Shown here: piece by piece, positions 43,314 to 51,187 of the stretch
Layout: each line of letters begins with the position of its first letter
Position numbering within the stretch: the first letter of the stretch is position 1
Assembly (NCBI GenBank): GCA_030828405.1
Contig: JAURCP010000003.1
Coordinates: 1 to 64,000 of the forward strand
Length of the DNA stretch: 64,000 bases
Direction of reading: 5' to 3'
From: Thermoplasmatota archaeon
GTDB lineage: Archaea; Thermoplasmatota; Poseidoniia; Poseidoniales; Thalassarchaeaceae
The notes under the pieces: model-generated
What the model was told of the DNA's origin: nothing
Databases searched by the model: none
What the model saw: only the letters and a program-made list of their open reading frames with translations
Program-made: the position numbers and the translations under genes

Positions 43314-44500
43314 GACATATCATACAAATCTTTGTGTTGATAACAGTAATTACCTTTTCTAAAAGATATTCTTTTACATTTTTTATTACTAATTGTATCA
43401 ACATGCTTGCAATATCCATTCTTTGTTTCAGGATTCCAAGTTGTTTGGAGAAGAGGTGGAGAAGGTATTCTTAACGCCTTAGAACTCTCAGAAATATCAG
43501 TTTTTTCCAGATTACTTGCCTTCTCCTTTTTCTTTCTGATTTTTTCCAGATTATCCTTTTCTCTTTCCATACATTCTCTGCAAAGGAGCATATGCGTCTT
43601 TTTCTTCTTTTTTGAACCTCCGGTAGAAACATTCCCTCCATCCAAGACATCTACAAAACCAGCACCTCCGCTCTCAAGAGCTGCAAAGACTGCAAGTACT
43701 CCTACTCCTACAACTACTGTTCCCACAGCAACTTGCCCCAGAGTCTTTGCATAAACCTCAACTGGATCATCGCCAATACTTTGACAGTCACTACAAATGT
43801 GTGCCCAGCATCCTCCACTTTGACAATTCCAAGCAAGTGATTTATCGGCTTCCAAACATTTGTCGCAAGTACCCGTTGCTAGAGCAATTTCAGGATTCTT
43901 AGTAAATATTGCGATCATCGCTCCAATGCCGATTATTGCTGCTACAAATTGCAGTAACAGCCCCCCTCCAGAGCCAATTGCAAAGGCTCCTATTAACCCT
44001 AATCCTCCAAGCACTCTCCTTACCGTTTCTTTTTTACTCAAATCTTCAGGAGAAAGTGTTTGATCTTCTAGAAGCCTAACTTTTTTTGGATCATTTTTTC
44101 TAAATTTAGGCTTTATTCCATTTAGAAGATCTAACTCTCCTGCATCAAACCAAAACGTGGGGCAATTTCTACAAGAGTCAATAACGACCTTTTCTGTAGT
44201 CATTGCTTGACTTTCAATCATACTAATCTTTTCAATAACGTTTTCTGGGATATCCAACTCAATTTCATCCATCAGTGTTTCGCACATAGGGCAATTACAG
44301 TCGCCTTCACCTCTATTATCGCCCCTATTTTCATCCAACATACTGCCCTTAGATATTACCAATTCAATTGATTTAGCAGCAACTCCCACTCCCCAACATT
44401 GTTTACAAATTAATAGATCTACTCCATCTACTTCTTCATTTGCTTCGATATATAGTCCAACATTGCACCGAGGGCAGGAGTGGCTACTCAATTCACTCAT
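43310..44500 (-). CDS. Multi-zinc-finger membrane protein
   Basis: 396 aa, not a named family. It combines several Cys-rich modules with membrane helices: CPRCNVGLYIEANEEVDGVDLLICKQC and CPMCETLMDEIEL/CRNCPTFWFDAGEL (TFIIB-type zf, ending in the family WFDAGEL), hydrophobic segments at about 167-208 (LGGLGLIGAFAIGSG and following) and 252-276, a third zinc site (CDKCLEADKSLAWNCQSGGCWAHICSDC), a Lys-rich stretch and a C-terminal CKHVDTISNKKCKRISFRKGNYCYQH finger. It probably places nucleic-acid or protein-binding fingers at the membrane. Function unknown. Confidence 0.6.
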   Translation of the reverse strand: MSELSSHSCPRCNVGLYIEANEEVDGVDLLICKQCWGVGVAAKSIELVISKGSMLDENRGDNRGEGDCNCPMCETLMDEIELDIPENVIEKISMIESQAMTTEKVVIDSCRNCPTFWFDAGELDLLNGIKPKFRKNDPKKVRLLEDQTLSPEDLSKKETVRRVLGGLGLIGAFAIGSGGGLLLQFVAAIIGIGAMIAIFTKNPEIALATGTCDKCLEADKSLAWNCQSGGCWAHICSDCQSIGDDPVEVYAKTLGQVAVGTVVVGVGVLAVFAALESGGAGFVDVLDGGNVSTGGSKKKKKTHMLLCRECMEREKDNLEKIRKKKEKASNLEKTDISESSKALRIPSPPLLQTTWNPETKNGYCKHVDTISNKKCKRISFRKGNYCYQHKDLYDMS

Positions 44501-44584
44501 GATACTACAATGAACTCATCGTTGATTAGTATTTTCACGGCATCACACCATCAACCTCATGAATGGAGCCGATTACGGTTAATC

Positions 44585-45067
44585 ATGACAATGGTACAAA
44601 TGTCGACTACACTTGGTAACATACAAATAGAACTCTATACAAAAGACTGTCCTGAGACTACAGGAAATTTTCTTAAATTAGTAGATTCAGGATTTTACAA
44701 CGGTTTACATTTTCATCGCATAATTAAAGATTTCATGATTCAAGGTGGTTGCCCTAACTCAAAGAACCCAGACAGTGGAAAGGCAGGAATGGGTGGCCCG
44801 GGATGGCAGATTCCTTGTGAAAAATCCGCTTTAGCAAAGGCTCACGATCGACCCGGACTCTTTTCGATGGCTAATGCTGGCCGGAATACAGGAGGTTCTC
44901 AATTCTTCTTGACCACAGTACCTACGCCTTGGCTCAACGGTAACCATGCAGTATTCGGAGAAGTAGTCAAAGGAATGGATGTTGTAAAGTCAATTGAGTC
45001 TCAAGAAACGGACCGTCGTGACAAACCTTCTACTCCAATGCAAATTATTTCTGTAGAGCGGATTTAG
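44585..45067 (+). CDS. Cyclophilin-type peptidyl-prolyl cis-trans isomerase
   Basis: About 160 aa from the ATG at 44585 ([17 protein letters not shown]); the track start lies 35 codons upstream inside the divergent gene and is not family-like. Conserved cyclophilin core: [15 protein letters not shown] (catalytic Arg), [52 protein letters not shown]. It catalyses proline isomerisation and folding in the cytosol; no signal peptide. A T8 stretch follows at 45079. Confidence 0.93.
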   Translation: MTMVQMSTTLGNIQIELYTKDCPETTGNFLKLVDSGFYNGLHFHRIIKDFMIQGGCPNSKNPDSGKAGMGGPGWQIPCEKSALAKAHDRPGLFSMANAGRNTGGSQFFLTTVPTPWLNGNHAVFGEVVKGMDVVKSIESQETDRRDKPSTPMQIISVERI

Positions 45068-45078
45068 TGTAATTAGTG

Positions 45079-45086
45079 TTTTTTTT
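45079..45086 (+). terminator. U-tract terminator after cyclophilin gene
   Basis: Eight T in a row, 12 nt after the cyclophilin stop, followed by CGG. This is a typical archaeal oligo-U termination signal. A TATA-like TTATACTCTAAG and TTTATTAATAAG lie just downstream, upstream of the fumarase gene, and probably form its promoter. Confidence 0.5.
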
Positions 45087-45143
45087 CGGAACATTGTAGA
45101 CTTATACTCTAAGTTTATTAATAAGTTATTAACTCGGATAAAC

Positions 45144-46742
45144 ATGGCGAAGCATCGAACAGGAGATAGGAGAATACTAAGCATAAGTATTCCCGAAGAT
45201 TTAGCAAAGAAATTAGATAAGAAAGTAGGAAAAGGTCAGAATGATGGCCGTTCTGCTACAATATCAAAGATGATAGAGAATTCTTTGAATTCTAGTAGTA
45301 ACTCTAAGCCCTATTCTCCTGAAACTCAACGTAGATTCCCGCAGGCCGATCAGGAAATTAGAATTGAGAAGGATACAATGGGCGATGTTGAAGTACCTTC
45401 AGACAGATATTATGGAGCGCAGACAGCTAGGTCACTAATTAATTTCAATATCGGAGAGGATACAATGCCCCATTCCATGATCCGTGCGTTTGGTATTCTG
45501 AAAAAGGCTGCTGCAGAAACAAATGTAGAATTGGGAGAGTTAGATCCAAAAGTCGGTGCTTTGATATCTTCTGCATGTGAAGAAGTAATCTCAGGCTCAT
45601 TAAACGAACACTTTCCTTTACGAGTATGGCAAACAGGATCGGGTACACAGACTAATATGAATGCTAATGAAGTCATAGCAAATCGCGCAATTGAACTTAC
45701 TAACGGACGTTTAGGAAGTAAATCTCCAGTTCATCCAAATGATCATGTAAACAGGGCTCAATCAAGTAACGATACATTTCCAACTGCTATGCATATTGCT
45801 GCTGCAGAAGAAATACAACATAGATTATTACCTGCTATAATGACTCTGAGAAATTCACTTGATATCAAATCAAAACAATTTTCAGATATTGTTAAGATAG
45901 GTAGAACACATTTAATGGATGCAGTACCTTTGACTTTAGGACAAGAGTTTAGTGCATATGTTTCGATGTTGGATTCTGACATCTCTAGAATCGAAAATGC
46001 TCAATTAGATTTATTTGAATTAGCTTTAGGAGGTACAGCAGTAGGAACAGGACTTAATACTCATACAGATTTTGCAGAAATAGTAGCTAAAAAAATAGCA
46101 GATTATACTTCATTAGATTTTATTAGTGCAGAGAATAAGTTCTCTCAACTAGCATCCCATGATGCTATAGTGGCAGCATCAGGAATGTTGAATACATTAT
46201 CTGCATCTTTGATGAAAATTGCAAATGATATTCGGTGGTTAGGTTCAGGGCCTAGATGCGGTTTTGGAGAATTATCTTTACCTGCAAACGAACCAGGGTC
46301 CAGTATAATGCCTGGGAAGGTTAATCCTACTCAAGCAGAAGCAATGACTATGGTTTGTTGTCAAGTGATGGGCAACAATACTGCAATTTCGATTGGAGGA
46401 AGTCAAGGAAATTTTGAATTGAATGTGTACAAGCCGATGATGATTCATAATTTATTACATAGCATTAGGATACTTTCAGATACATGCATTTCATTTTCAG
46501 AAAAATGCGTAGTAGGTTTAGAAGCTAATCATAATAAAATATCTCAACACTTAGAAAATTCATTAATGCTAGTTACAGCACTAAATCCACACATTGGATA
46601 TGATAACGCAGCAAAAATCGCTAAGCACGCTCATAATAATAATCTTACACTCAGAGAAAGCGCATTGGATTTAGAATTACTTGATAATGAACAGTTTGAT
46701 AAATGGGTAAAACCAGAACAAATGACAGGTCCAAAGAAGTAA
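45144..46742 (+). CDS. fumC: Class II fumarase with an N-terminal ribbon-helix-helix domain
   Basis: 532 aa. Residues about 72-532 (461 aa) are a full class II fumarase: [83 protein letters not shown] and [17 protein letters not shown]. It hydrates fumarate to malate in the TCA cycle. The first 70 residues are extra: [40 protein letters not shown] is a CopG/NikR-type RHH motif, joined in frame by a short Pro/Gln-rich linker. No separate ATG or GTG lies at the fumarase boundary, so a true fusion is most likely; a DNA-binding or dimer role is inference. Confidence 0.88.
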   Translation: MAKHRTGDRRILSISIPEDLAKKLDKKVGKGQNDGRSATISKMIENSLNSSSNSKPYSPETQRRFPQADQEIRIEKDTMGDVEVPSDRYYGAQTARSLINFNIGEDTMPHSMIRAFGILKKAAAETNVELGELDPKVGALISSACEEVISGSLNEHFPLRVWQTGSGTQTNMNANEVIANRAIELTNGRLGSKSPVHPNDHVNRAQSSNDTFPTAMHIAAAEEIQHRLLPAIMTLRNSLDIKSKQFSDIVKIGRTHLMDAVPLTLGQEFSAYVSMLDSDISRIENAQLDLFELALGGTAVGTGLNTHTDFAEIVAKKIADYTSLDFISAENKFSQLASHDAIVAASGMLNTLSASLMKIANDIRWLGSGPRCGFGELSLPANEPGSSIMPGKVNPTQAEAMTMVCCQVMGNNTAISIGGSQGNFELNVYKPMMIHNLLHSIRILSDTCISFSEKCVVGLEANHNKISQHLENSLMLVTALNPHIGYDNAAKIAKHAHNNNLTLRESALDLELLDNEQFDKWVKPEQMTGPKK

Positions 46743-47042
46743 AAAAATGAGCCGAATTACCGATAGGTGGGAGCTAGCAGTGGGTTCTGAACATTGGGGG
46801 ATCATTACCCTCTGCTAACTCCGCAGGGTCCCAGGTTTGTAGGTCCCCTAAGGTTCCTACTCTCCTGGGGTAGATGACTTAGAGACTTCTAGCTCTCTCT
46901 TTGTCTTTTTCCGAATTTTGGAATCTCTTCTTTCAATCCGTATTCGCTTATTTCCCTAGCTCTCACTAGTTTTTTCCACGTCTCAGTACTGATCCTCCAC
47001 GGTTTCCCGCTCTTGTTCTCAATGTGTTTCTATTTAGTTTAT

Positions 47043-47067
47043 TTTCCCCTTCCTTGCGTCCGGTTTT
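47043..47067. repeat. 25-nt direct repeat, copy 1
   Basis: Matches copy 2 at 47222-47246 in 24 of 25 bases; the core on the plus strand is CCCCTTCCTTGCGTC. The copies lie 179 nt apart inside the structured RNA region. The conserved minus-strand sequence GACGCAAGGAAGGGG suggests a repeated RNA motif or binding site. Confidence 0.8.
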
Positions 47068-47221
47068 CTTCTTCTTCATTTCCCCACATAATTGCCTCAA
47101 TTTGTCCCCATCTCTGGTTTCTCCTCTTCGCTATTGTACCTCTTCGGGATAGTATTGTACTTCGGTTTATGTTTTCCCCGTTACCGGTTCGGTTGTGTTT
47201 TCCGTACTCCTCTGTGATTTC

Positions 47222-47246
47222 TTTCCCCTTCCTTGCGTCTGGTTTT
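47222..47246. repeat. 25-nt direct repeat, copy 2
   Basis: Second copy of the 47043-47067 repeat, differing by one C-to-T in the plus strand. Sequence around the copies is otherwise different, so a recent tandem duplication of a larger unit is not apparent; the repeat itself seems to be selected. Confidence 0.8.
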
Positions 47247-47482
47247 TCCCATCTCAGTTCTCCCGTTGTCTTATCATCCACAGATGATTTGACTTTTCCC
47301 CGAAGCTCTTTCGATCTTCGGTTTTACTGCCTCTTTTTTGAGGCTCGGTTGTTGTGGCCCGCGGGTCGTAACAAGTACGCCCACACCCCTCCATCGGAGC
47401 AGCAAAGTTCTCAGGGACGGCTGCGGCTCTTAAACCTTTCCCTAATAGCCTTGCAGTCCACCGGAAATAGGGGTAATTAAGG

Positions 47483-47490
47483 GTATATTT
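47483..47490 (-). promoter_or_regulatory. TATA-like element for the structured RNA
   Basis: Minus-strand AAATATAC preceded by a TGG. The expected start site about 24-26 nt downstream falls near 47462, where the CCGGTGG start of the structured block begins. It lies in the short gap between the beta-propeller gene stop (47505) and the RNA. A weak match to the archaeal TATA consensus. Confidence 0.4.
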
Positions 47491-47504
47491 CCAGTGTAAA
47501 TATT

Positions 47505-48581
47505 TCACTCTCTTAAGGCCCTTAATCGTTTTTTTAACAAATTCCTTCTCTCTAAATCTTTACTAACTTCGACTACTGTTTTAATCCTTTTATCTAATGT
47601 TTTCATGTCAAAAAACATTATTTTCCCTTCTTCATCAGATATGGCTAGATTATCATCTACCAATTCCATTAATTGAATTTTATTATTATGGGAGAATTGA
47701 TGTTTGATGTCTCCGTCTTTTTTGTCCAATAGGTACACGGTATTTTTTTCTGAGGTTACAGAAACCCAAATATGATGTTTAGCCTCAACTATTGAATTAA
47801 TTCTGTTTCCGAGCTTTTTTCTCCATCCATCAGAGGAAAAAATATTCCCATTTTTATCTCCTACTTGCCATGAAAATCCTGCTGAGTTCATTGCTGTAAT
47901 TGAATCGTTCCCACATTGAATAGATTTTCTACCACTATCAATAATTTCAGTTATAGATCCATTACTATGCCCTAATAAAAATCCATTATTTGTTTTAATT
48001 CCCATATTTACAGGGCTATCACCATCAGTTCTGCTATGCGATATATCATATTCGCCATCTACTGTCAATATCCCACACCTGGGTCTACCAATGCCCAAGA
48101 TTATCTTATGATTTTGTTTCCCCATAAACCAAGGTTTTTCTTCAAAATTAATAGTTGTAATTAACGTTCCACTCTTATCAAATATCAAAAATGTTGTTTC
48201 TGTATAATCTTGAACTTCAATTTCGTATAATGAAGAAGTTACAAATATTTTTTCTTCATTTATTTCAATCATATCACTGGAACCCCCTATATCTACAGAC
48301 CATTCTATTGTCCCATTTTCTTTATCTATTGCATGTAATTCTGCAGATGCAGTTAGATAAATTCTCTGATCAACACCCAAATCAGAAATAGGTCCTTCAA
48401 CATCTGTAGTCCATTTCTCTTGTCCTGTATCAGTGTCCCAAAGCGTTATTCTCCCTATTTTTGATCCAGCAAGTAAAAAGTTATCACCCATATTTAGAGT
48501 CGTACATTCACTACCTAAATCTCTCACAAATGACGCCAAATCTTCTATTGGTCGTATTTGCATGTTCATTGTAATACCCAT
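47505..48581 (-). CDS. PQQ/WD-type beta-propeller protein
   Basis: 358 aa. Repeated blades: SKIGRITLWDTDTGQEKWTTDVEGPISDLGVDQRIYLTASAELHAIDKENGTIEWSVDIGG, and later HHIWVSVTSEKNTVYLLDKKDGDIKHQF and NLAISDEEGKIMFFDMKTL, resemble PQQ-like or WD40 blades. No signal peptide, so cytosolic. The C-terminal tail VEVSKDLERRNLLKKRLRALRE is basic and helical. It probably scaffolds protein interactions; the partner is unknown. Its 3' end abuts the structured RNA region. Confidence 0.75.
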   Translation of the reverse strand: MGITMNMQIRPIEDLASFVRDLGSECTTLNMGDNFLLAGSKIGRITLWDTDTGQEKWTTDVEGPISDLGVDQRIYLTASAELHAIDKENGTIEWSVDIGGSSDMIEINEEKIFVTSSLYEIEVQDYTETTFLIFDKSGTLITTINFEEKPWFMGKQNHKIILGIGRPRCGILTVDGEYDISHSRTDGDSPVNMGIKTNNGFLLGHSNGSITEIIDSGRKSIQCGNDSITAMNSAGFSWQVGDKNGNIFSSDGWRKKLGNRINSIVEAKHHIWVSVTSEKNTVYLLDKKDGDIKHQFSHNNKIQLMELVDDNLAISDEEGKIMFFDMKTLDKRIKTVVEVSKDLERRNLLKKRLRALRE

Positions 48582-48603
48582 CTTTATTTTCTTACTTTCG
48601 TAT

Positions 48604-50106
48604 TTAAGCCGCTAAATCATATAATCTCTCAACTTTTTGCTTTAGATATTCAATAAAATCGTTTGGTGATGGCGGACGACCAGTAGCTTCTTCAACTAAT
48701 TCTGCAGGAGTTATTATACTCCCCCTTGAATGTACCTTTCTTCTCATCCATTCTAATAATGGTGTAAAATTACCTGTTCGTATATCTTCATCATGATTCG
48801 GTAGATCTTTTCTTGCCGCAGTAAGTAATTGAGCCGAGTATAAATTTCCAAGTGTGTAGGTAGGAAAGTATCCAAATGCACCAAATGACCAATGAATATC
48901 TTGTAGAACACCCAGTGTTCTATTAGGTGCTCTAATCCCTAAGTATTCTTCATACATATCATCCCATACATCTGGCAGGTCATCTACTTCAATCTCTCCA
49001 GCAATTAGTTTCTTCTCTATTTCATATCTTATCATAATATGCAGATTATAGGTCGCTTCATCTGCTTCAACTCTGATTAAACTAGGCTCTACAAAATTTA
49101 CAGAGCGCCATAATTCGTCTGCAGATACATTTTTCATTTGCTCAGGAAAGTATTTTTTCCATGTGGGAAGTGCCCATTCACAAAATTCTTTCGATCTACC
49201 TACTTGATTTTCCCATAGGCGACTTTGACTTTCATGTACTCCCAGTCCATTAGCTGAACCAGCTGGTTGAAAATCTAAATTTCGAGGCCTTCCTTGTTCA
49301 TACAGTCCATGGCCTGTTTCATGTAGAGACCCATATAATGAACCAAATGGATCAGATTCGTCATATCTGGTTGTCCACCTAACATCATCTGGATTTGGTC
49401 CTCCACAGAATGGATGGGTTGATGCGTCTCTTCTACCTGCTTCAAAGTCAAAACCTATCGATTCAGAAATTGATTGGGAAAGTTTCTCTTGACCTTCTTT
49501 ACTCCAATTATTCTCATGAACCCAAGACATTTCTGGTTTCTTTCCATTTTCAATGACCTTTTTCACTAATGGTGCGACGTTTTCTCTAAGTCCAGCAAAT
49601 AATGGGTCAACTTTTGATACTGTTAATCCCGATTCATATAAATCCAGTAATGCATCATACCTCACTTCTTGAAATCCTAAATAATCTGCTTTTTTCCTGG
49701 ACATTTCTACCATTTTGGCTAGATCATTTCTGAAGATAGAAAAATCATTTTTTGCTCTTGCTTCAGTCCAAGAAATCTGAGATTTTGATTTATGCATAGC
49801 CATTTCTGCTACAAAATCAGTAGGTAACTTGGTGGCCTTATTGTAAGAATCTTTTGCTAATCTAACATTTCCTCTCTGAATCTCATCTAGATTGTTATCC
49901 TTCTCTAATATTTCAAGTAATTCACCAATCCTTGAATCAGTTAATTTTTCATGACCGGTTCTTGAAATCCAAGATAATTGTTCTGCTCTTAATTTTGCAG
50001 CCTTTGGTGGCATCAGAACTTCTTGATCCCACCCCAATAATCCTCCAATTTGATTAACTAAGTCAATATCCTTCAACCTTTCTAATAGTTCATCATAAGC
50101 ATTCAT
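48604..50106 (-). CDS. M32-family carboxypeptidase (thermostable carboxypeptidase 1 type)
   Basis: 500 aa, the standard M32 length. Zinc motif SLHETGHGLYEQGRP (HExxH) and downstream GVHESQSRLWENQVGRS (third ligand Glu) are plain; the N-terminus LLGWDQEVLMPPKAAKLRAEQL and LGVLQDIHWSFGAFGYFPTYTLGN are also diagnostic. It removes C-terminal amino acids from peptides in the cytosol. Followed downstream (22 nt) by the beta-propeller gene, possibly co-transcribed. Confidence 0.95.
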   Translation of the reverse strand: MNAYDELLERLKDIDLVNQIGGLLGWDQEVLMPPKAAKLRAEQLSWISRTGHEKLTDSRIGELLEILEKDNNLDEIQRGNVRLAKDSYNKATKLPTDFVAEMAMHKSKSQISWTEARAKNDFSIFRNDLAKMVEMSRKKADYLGFQEVRYDALLDLYESGLTVSKVDPLFAGLRENVAPLVKKVIENGKKPEMSWVHENNWSKEGQEKLSQSISESIGFDFEAGRRDASTHPFCGGPNPDDVRWTTRYDESDPFGSLYGSLHETGHGLYEQGRPRNLDFQPAGSANGLGVHESQSRLWENQVGRSKEFCEWALPTWKKYFPEQMKNVSADELWRSVNFVEPSLIRVEADEATYNLHIMIRYEIEKKLIAGEIEVDDLPDVWDDMYEEYLGIRAPNRTLGVLQDIHWSFGAFGYFPTYTLGNLYSAQLLTAARKDLPNHDEDIRTGNFTPLLEWMRRKVHSRGSIITPAELVEEATGRPPSPNDFIEYLKQKVERLYDLAA

Positions 50107-50179
50107 AACTACCCGGAATAATTATGTTAAATCAACCCCTTCGATTGAGATTCTCAGAATGGCTACTGAATTAATATCC

Positions 50180-51055
50180 TCATAAACCAAAAGATTCTCT
50201 TAATATCAAACCTACCAAGAAAGAAATCATTGTAACTATTAATAGGATAATAACCATTTCAATAAATCTTCTATTGAAAGATTTATCTTGAGCAACCGAT
50301 ACATAAAAATTAAACATCGCAATAATCAATAGTCCAATTATAAAAGTGATGATTAGTGCTTGGATATGCGGTTCTAAGCCGAAAATAATTTCGCTGTTAT
50401 CAGTTAATAGTAAGTAAGGTATTACTAATAGAAATACTGTAATTATATATGCAGAACCTGTAAATAATGCTGCTTTAATTGGTGAACGATTTGAATTCTC
50501 TTCCTTCGTTGCCAAAAATTCTGAAGCAGCCATACTGAAAGAAGCAGAAATACCTGTTACTAAGCCAGCCAATGCAACAATCCTCAATTCTTGAAATGCA
50601 AAAGTAAGCCCCGCCAATGCACCTGTAAGTTCAACTAATGCATCAGATAATCCTAGTATAATGCTACTTAGATAATTTAAAGCATCCTCTTCCAATAATG
50701 ACAAAAGCTCTTTTTCATGTTCATCTTCTTCTTCTGCTATATCGTCATAACCCAGATCTCGATATTCTCGAGCAGCATTTTGCTCTGTTTTCTCCATTAA
50801 CTTTAAAGAAAACGTCAGTCCCAAAAAAATTGAAGTTATTACATGAAAATATACTCTAAACTTTGAATAATCAACATCTTCTCCAGTTTTTTCCTTGAGT
50901 AAATTATAGTGATTATTTTCTTGCATATAGATTTTCTGTAAGATATTTTTATTTTCTGCCTTTTTCTCTCTATTGGCTAGCCTTCTGTAAACTTCCATTT
51001 CGGTTCTTTCCATTCTCTGAAGCCGAATTAATCGCCTTCGTTCCACCTTGTTCAC
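50180..51055 (-). CDS. Ferritin-like / VIT1-CCC1 family metal transporter fusion
   Basis: 291 aa. The N-terminal about 130 residues are rubrerythrin/ferritin-like helices (ERTEMEVYRRLANREKKAENKNILQKIYMQENNHYNLLKE, then EEEDEHEKELL) with Glu/His pairs suited to bind a di-metal centre. The C-terminus is a VIT1/CCC1 membrane domain (GLSDALVELTGALAGLTFAF and four more hydrophobic helices). This is the architecture of MbfA-type iron exporters. Predicted to sense and export (or store) Fe2+ or Mn2+ at the membrane; the direction is not shown. Confidence 0.85.
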   Translation of the reverse strand: MNKVERRRLIRLQRMERTEMEVYRRLANREKKAENKNILQKIYMQENNHYNLLKEKTGEDVDYSKFRVYFHVITSIFLGLTFSLKLMEKTEQNAAREYRDLGYDDIAEEEDEHEKELLSLLEEDALNYLSSIILGLSDALVELTGALAGLTFAFQELRIVALAGLVTGISASFSMAASEFLATKEENSNRSPIKAALFTGSAYIITVFLLVIPYLLLTDNSEIIFGLEPHIQALIITFIIGLLIIAMFNFYVSVAQDKSFNRRFIEMVIILLIVTMISFLVGLILRESFGL

Positions 51056-51187
51056 GATAACACTAGTTAAGTAGGAGTTATATCAACTAATCTATCTCTT
51101 TTTTCATTTTATCATTTAACTAATTAATAAAAATTAAACGAACTACAATAGCAAAGACTCTTGAGCGGTTTAATTAGCGCCCGATAT

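Larger units (their letters stand above)
46748..47462 (-). ncRNA. Candidate large (~715 nt) structured non-coding RNA
   Basis: This is the only long gene-free stretch in the window. It is purine-rich on the minus strand and full of hairpins whose loops are A-rich or GNRA-like only when read as minus RNA. Clear helices (plus coordinates): 46770-46780/46812-46822 (10 of 11 pairs); 46830-46843/46856-46869 (6+5 bp, symmetric 3x3 loop); 46876-46905 (GAC/GTC, AA/AA loop, AGAGA/TCTCT); 47000-47009 (CGG-GAAA-CCG); 47178-47187 (CCG-GTAA-CGG); 47268-47293 (GTC-AA-ATCATC); 47300-47321 (CCGAAG/CTTCGG); 47329-47344 (GCCTC/GAGGC); 47367-47379 (CGTA/TACG); 47397-47429. A TATA-like element lies at 47483-47490 and a T7 run at 46741-46747. 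No RNase P or SRP signature is seen; the family is unknown. Confidence 0.6.

Noticed and set aside
47365-47378. Similarity of GTCGTAACAAG to the 3' end of 16S rRNA
   Set aside because: Only about eleven bases match; the flanking 16S sequence is absent, and it is explained by a CGTA/TACG hairpin.
46748-47462. RNase P RNA or SRP RNA as identity of the structured region
   Set aside because: I could not find the GAGGAAAGUC and ACAGAAA parts of RNase P P4 nor the SRP domain-IV AGG/GGAA/AGCAG pattern on either strand, and the block is longer than usual for either RNA.
47013-47480. 155-aa plus-strand ORF (and minus ORFs 47039-47281, 47254-47508) in the long intergenic region
   Set aside because: Low-complexity Phe/Pro/Ser-rich or Lys/Arg/Asn-rich translations without family patterns; the DNA is dominated by hairpins that do not respect codons, so RNA function is more likely.
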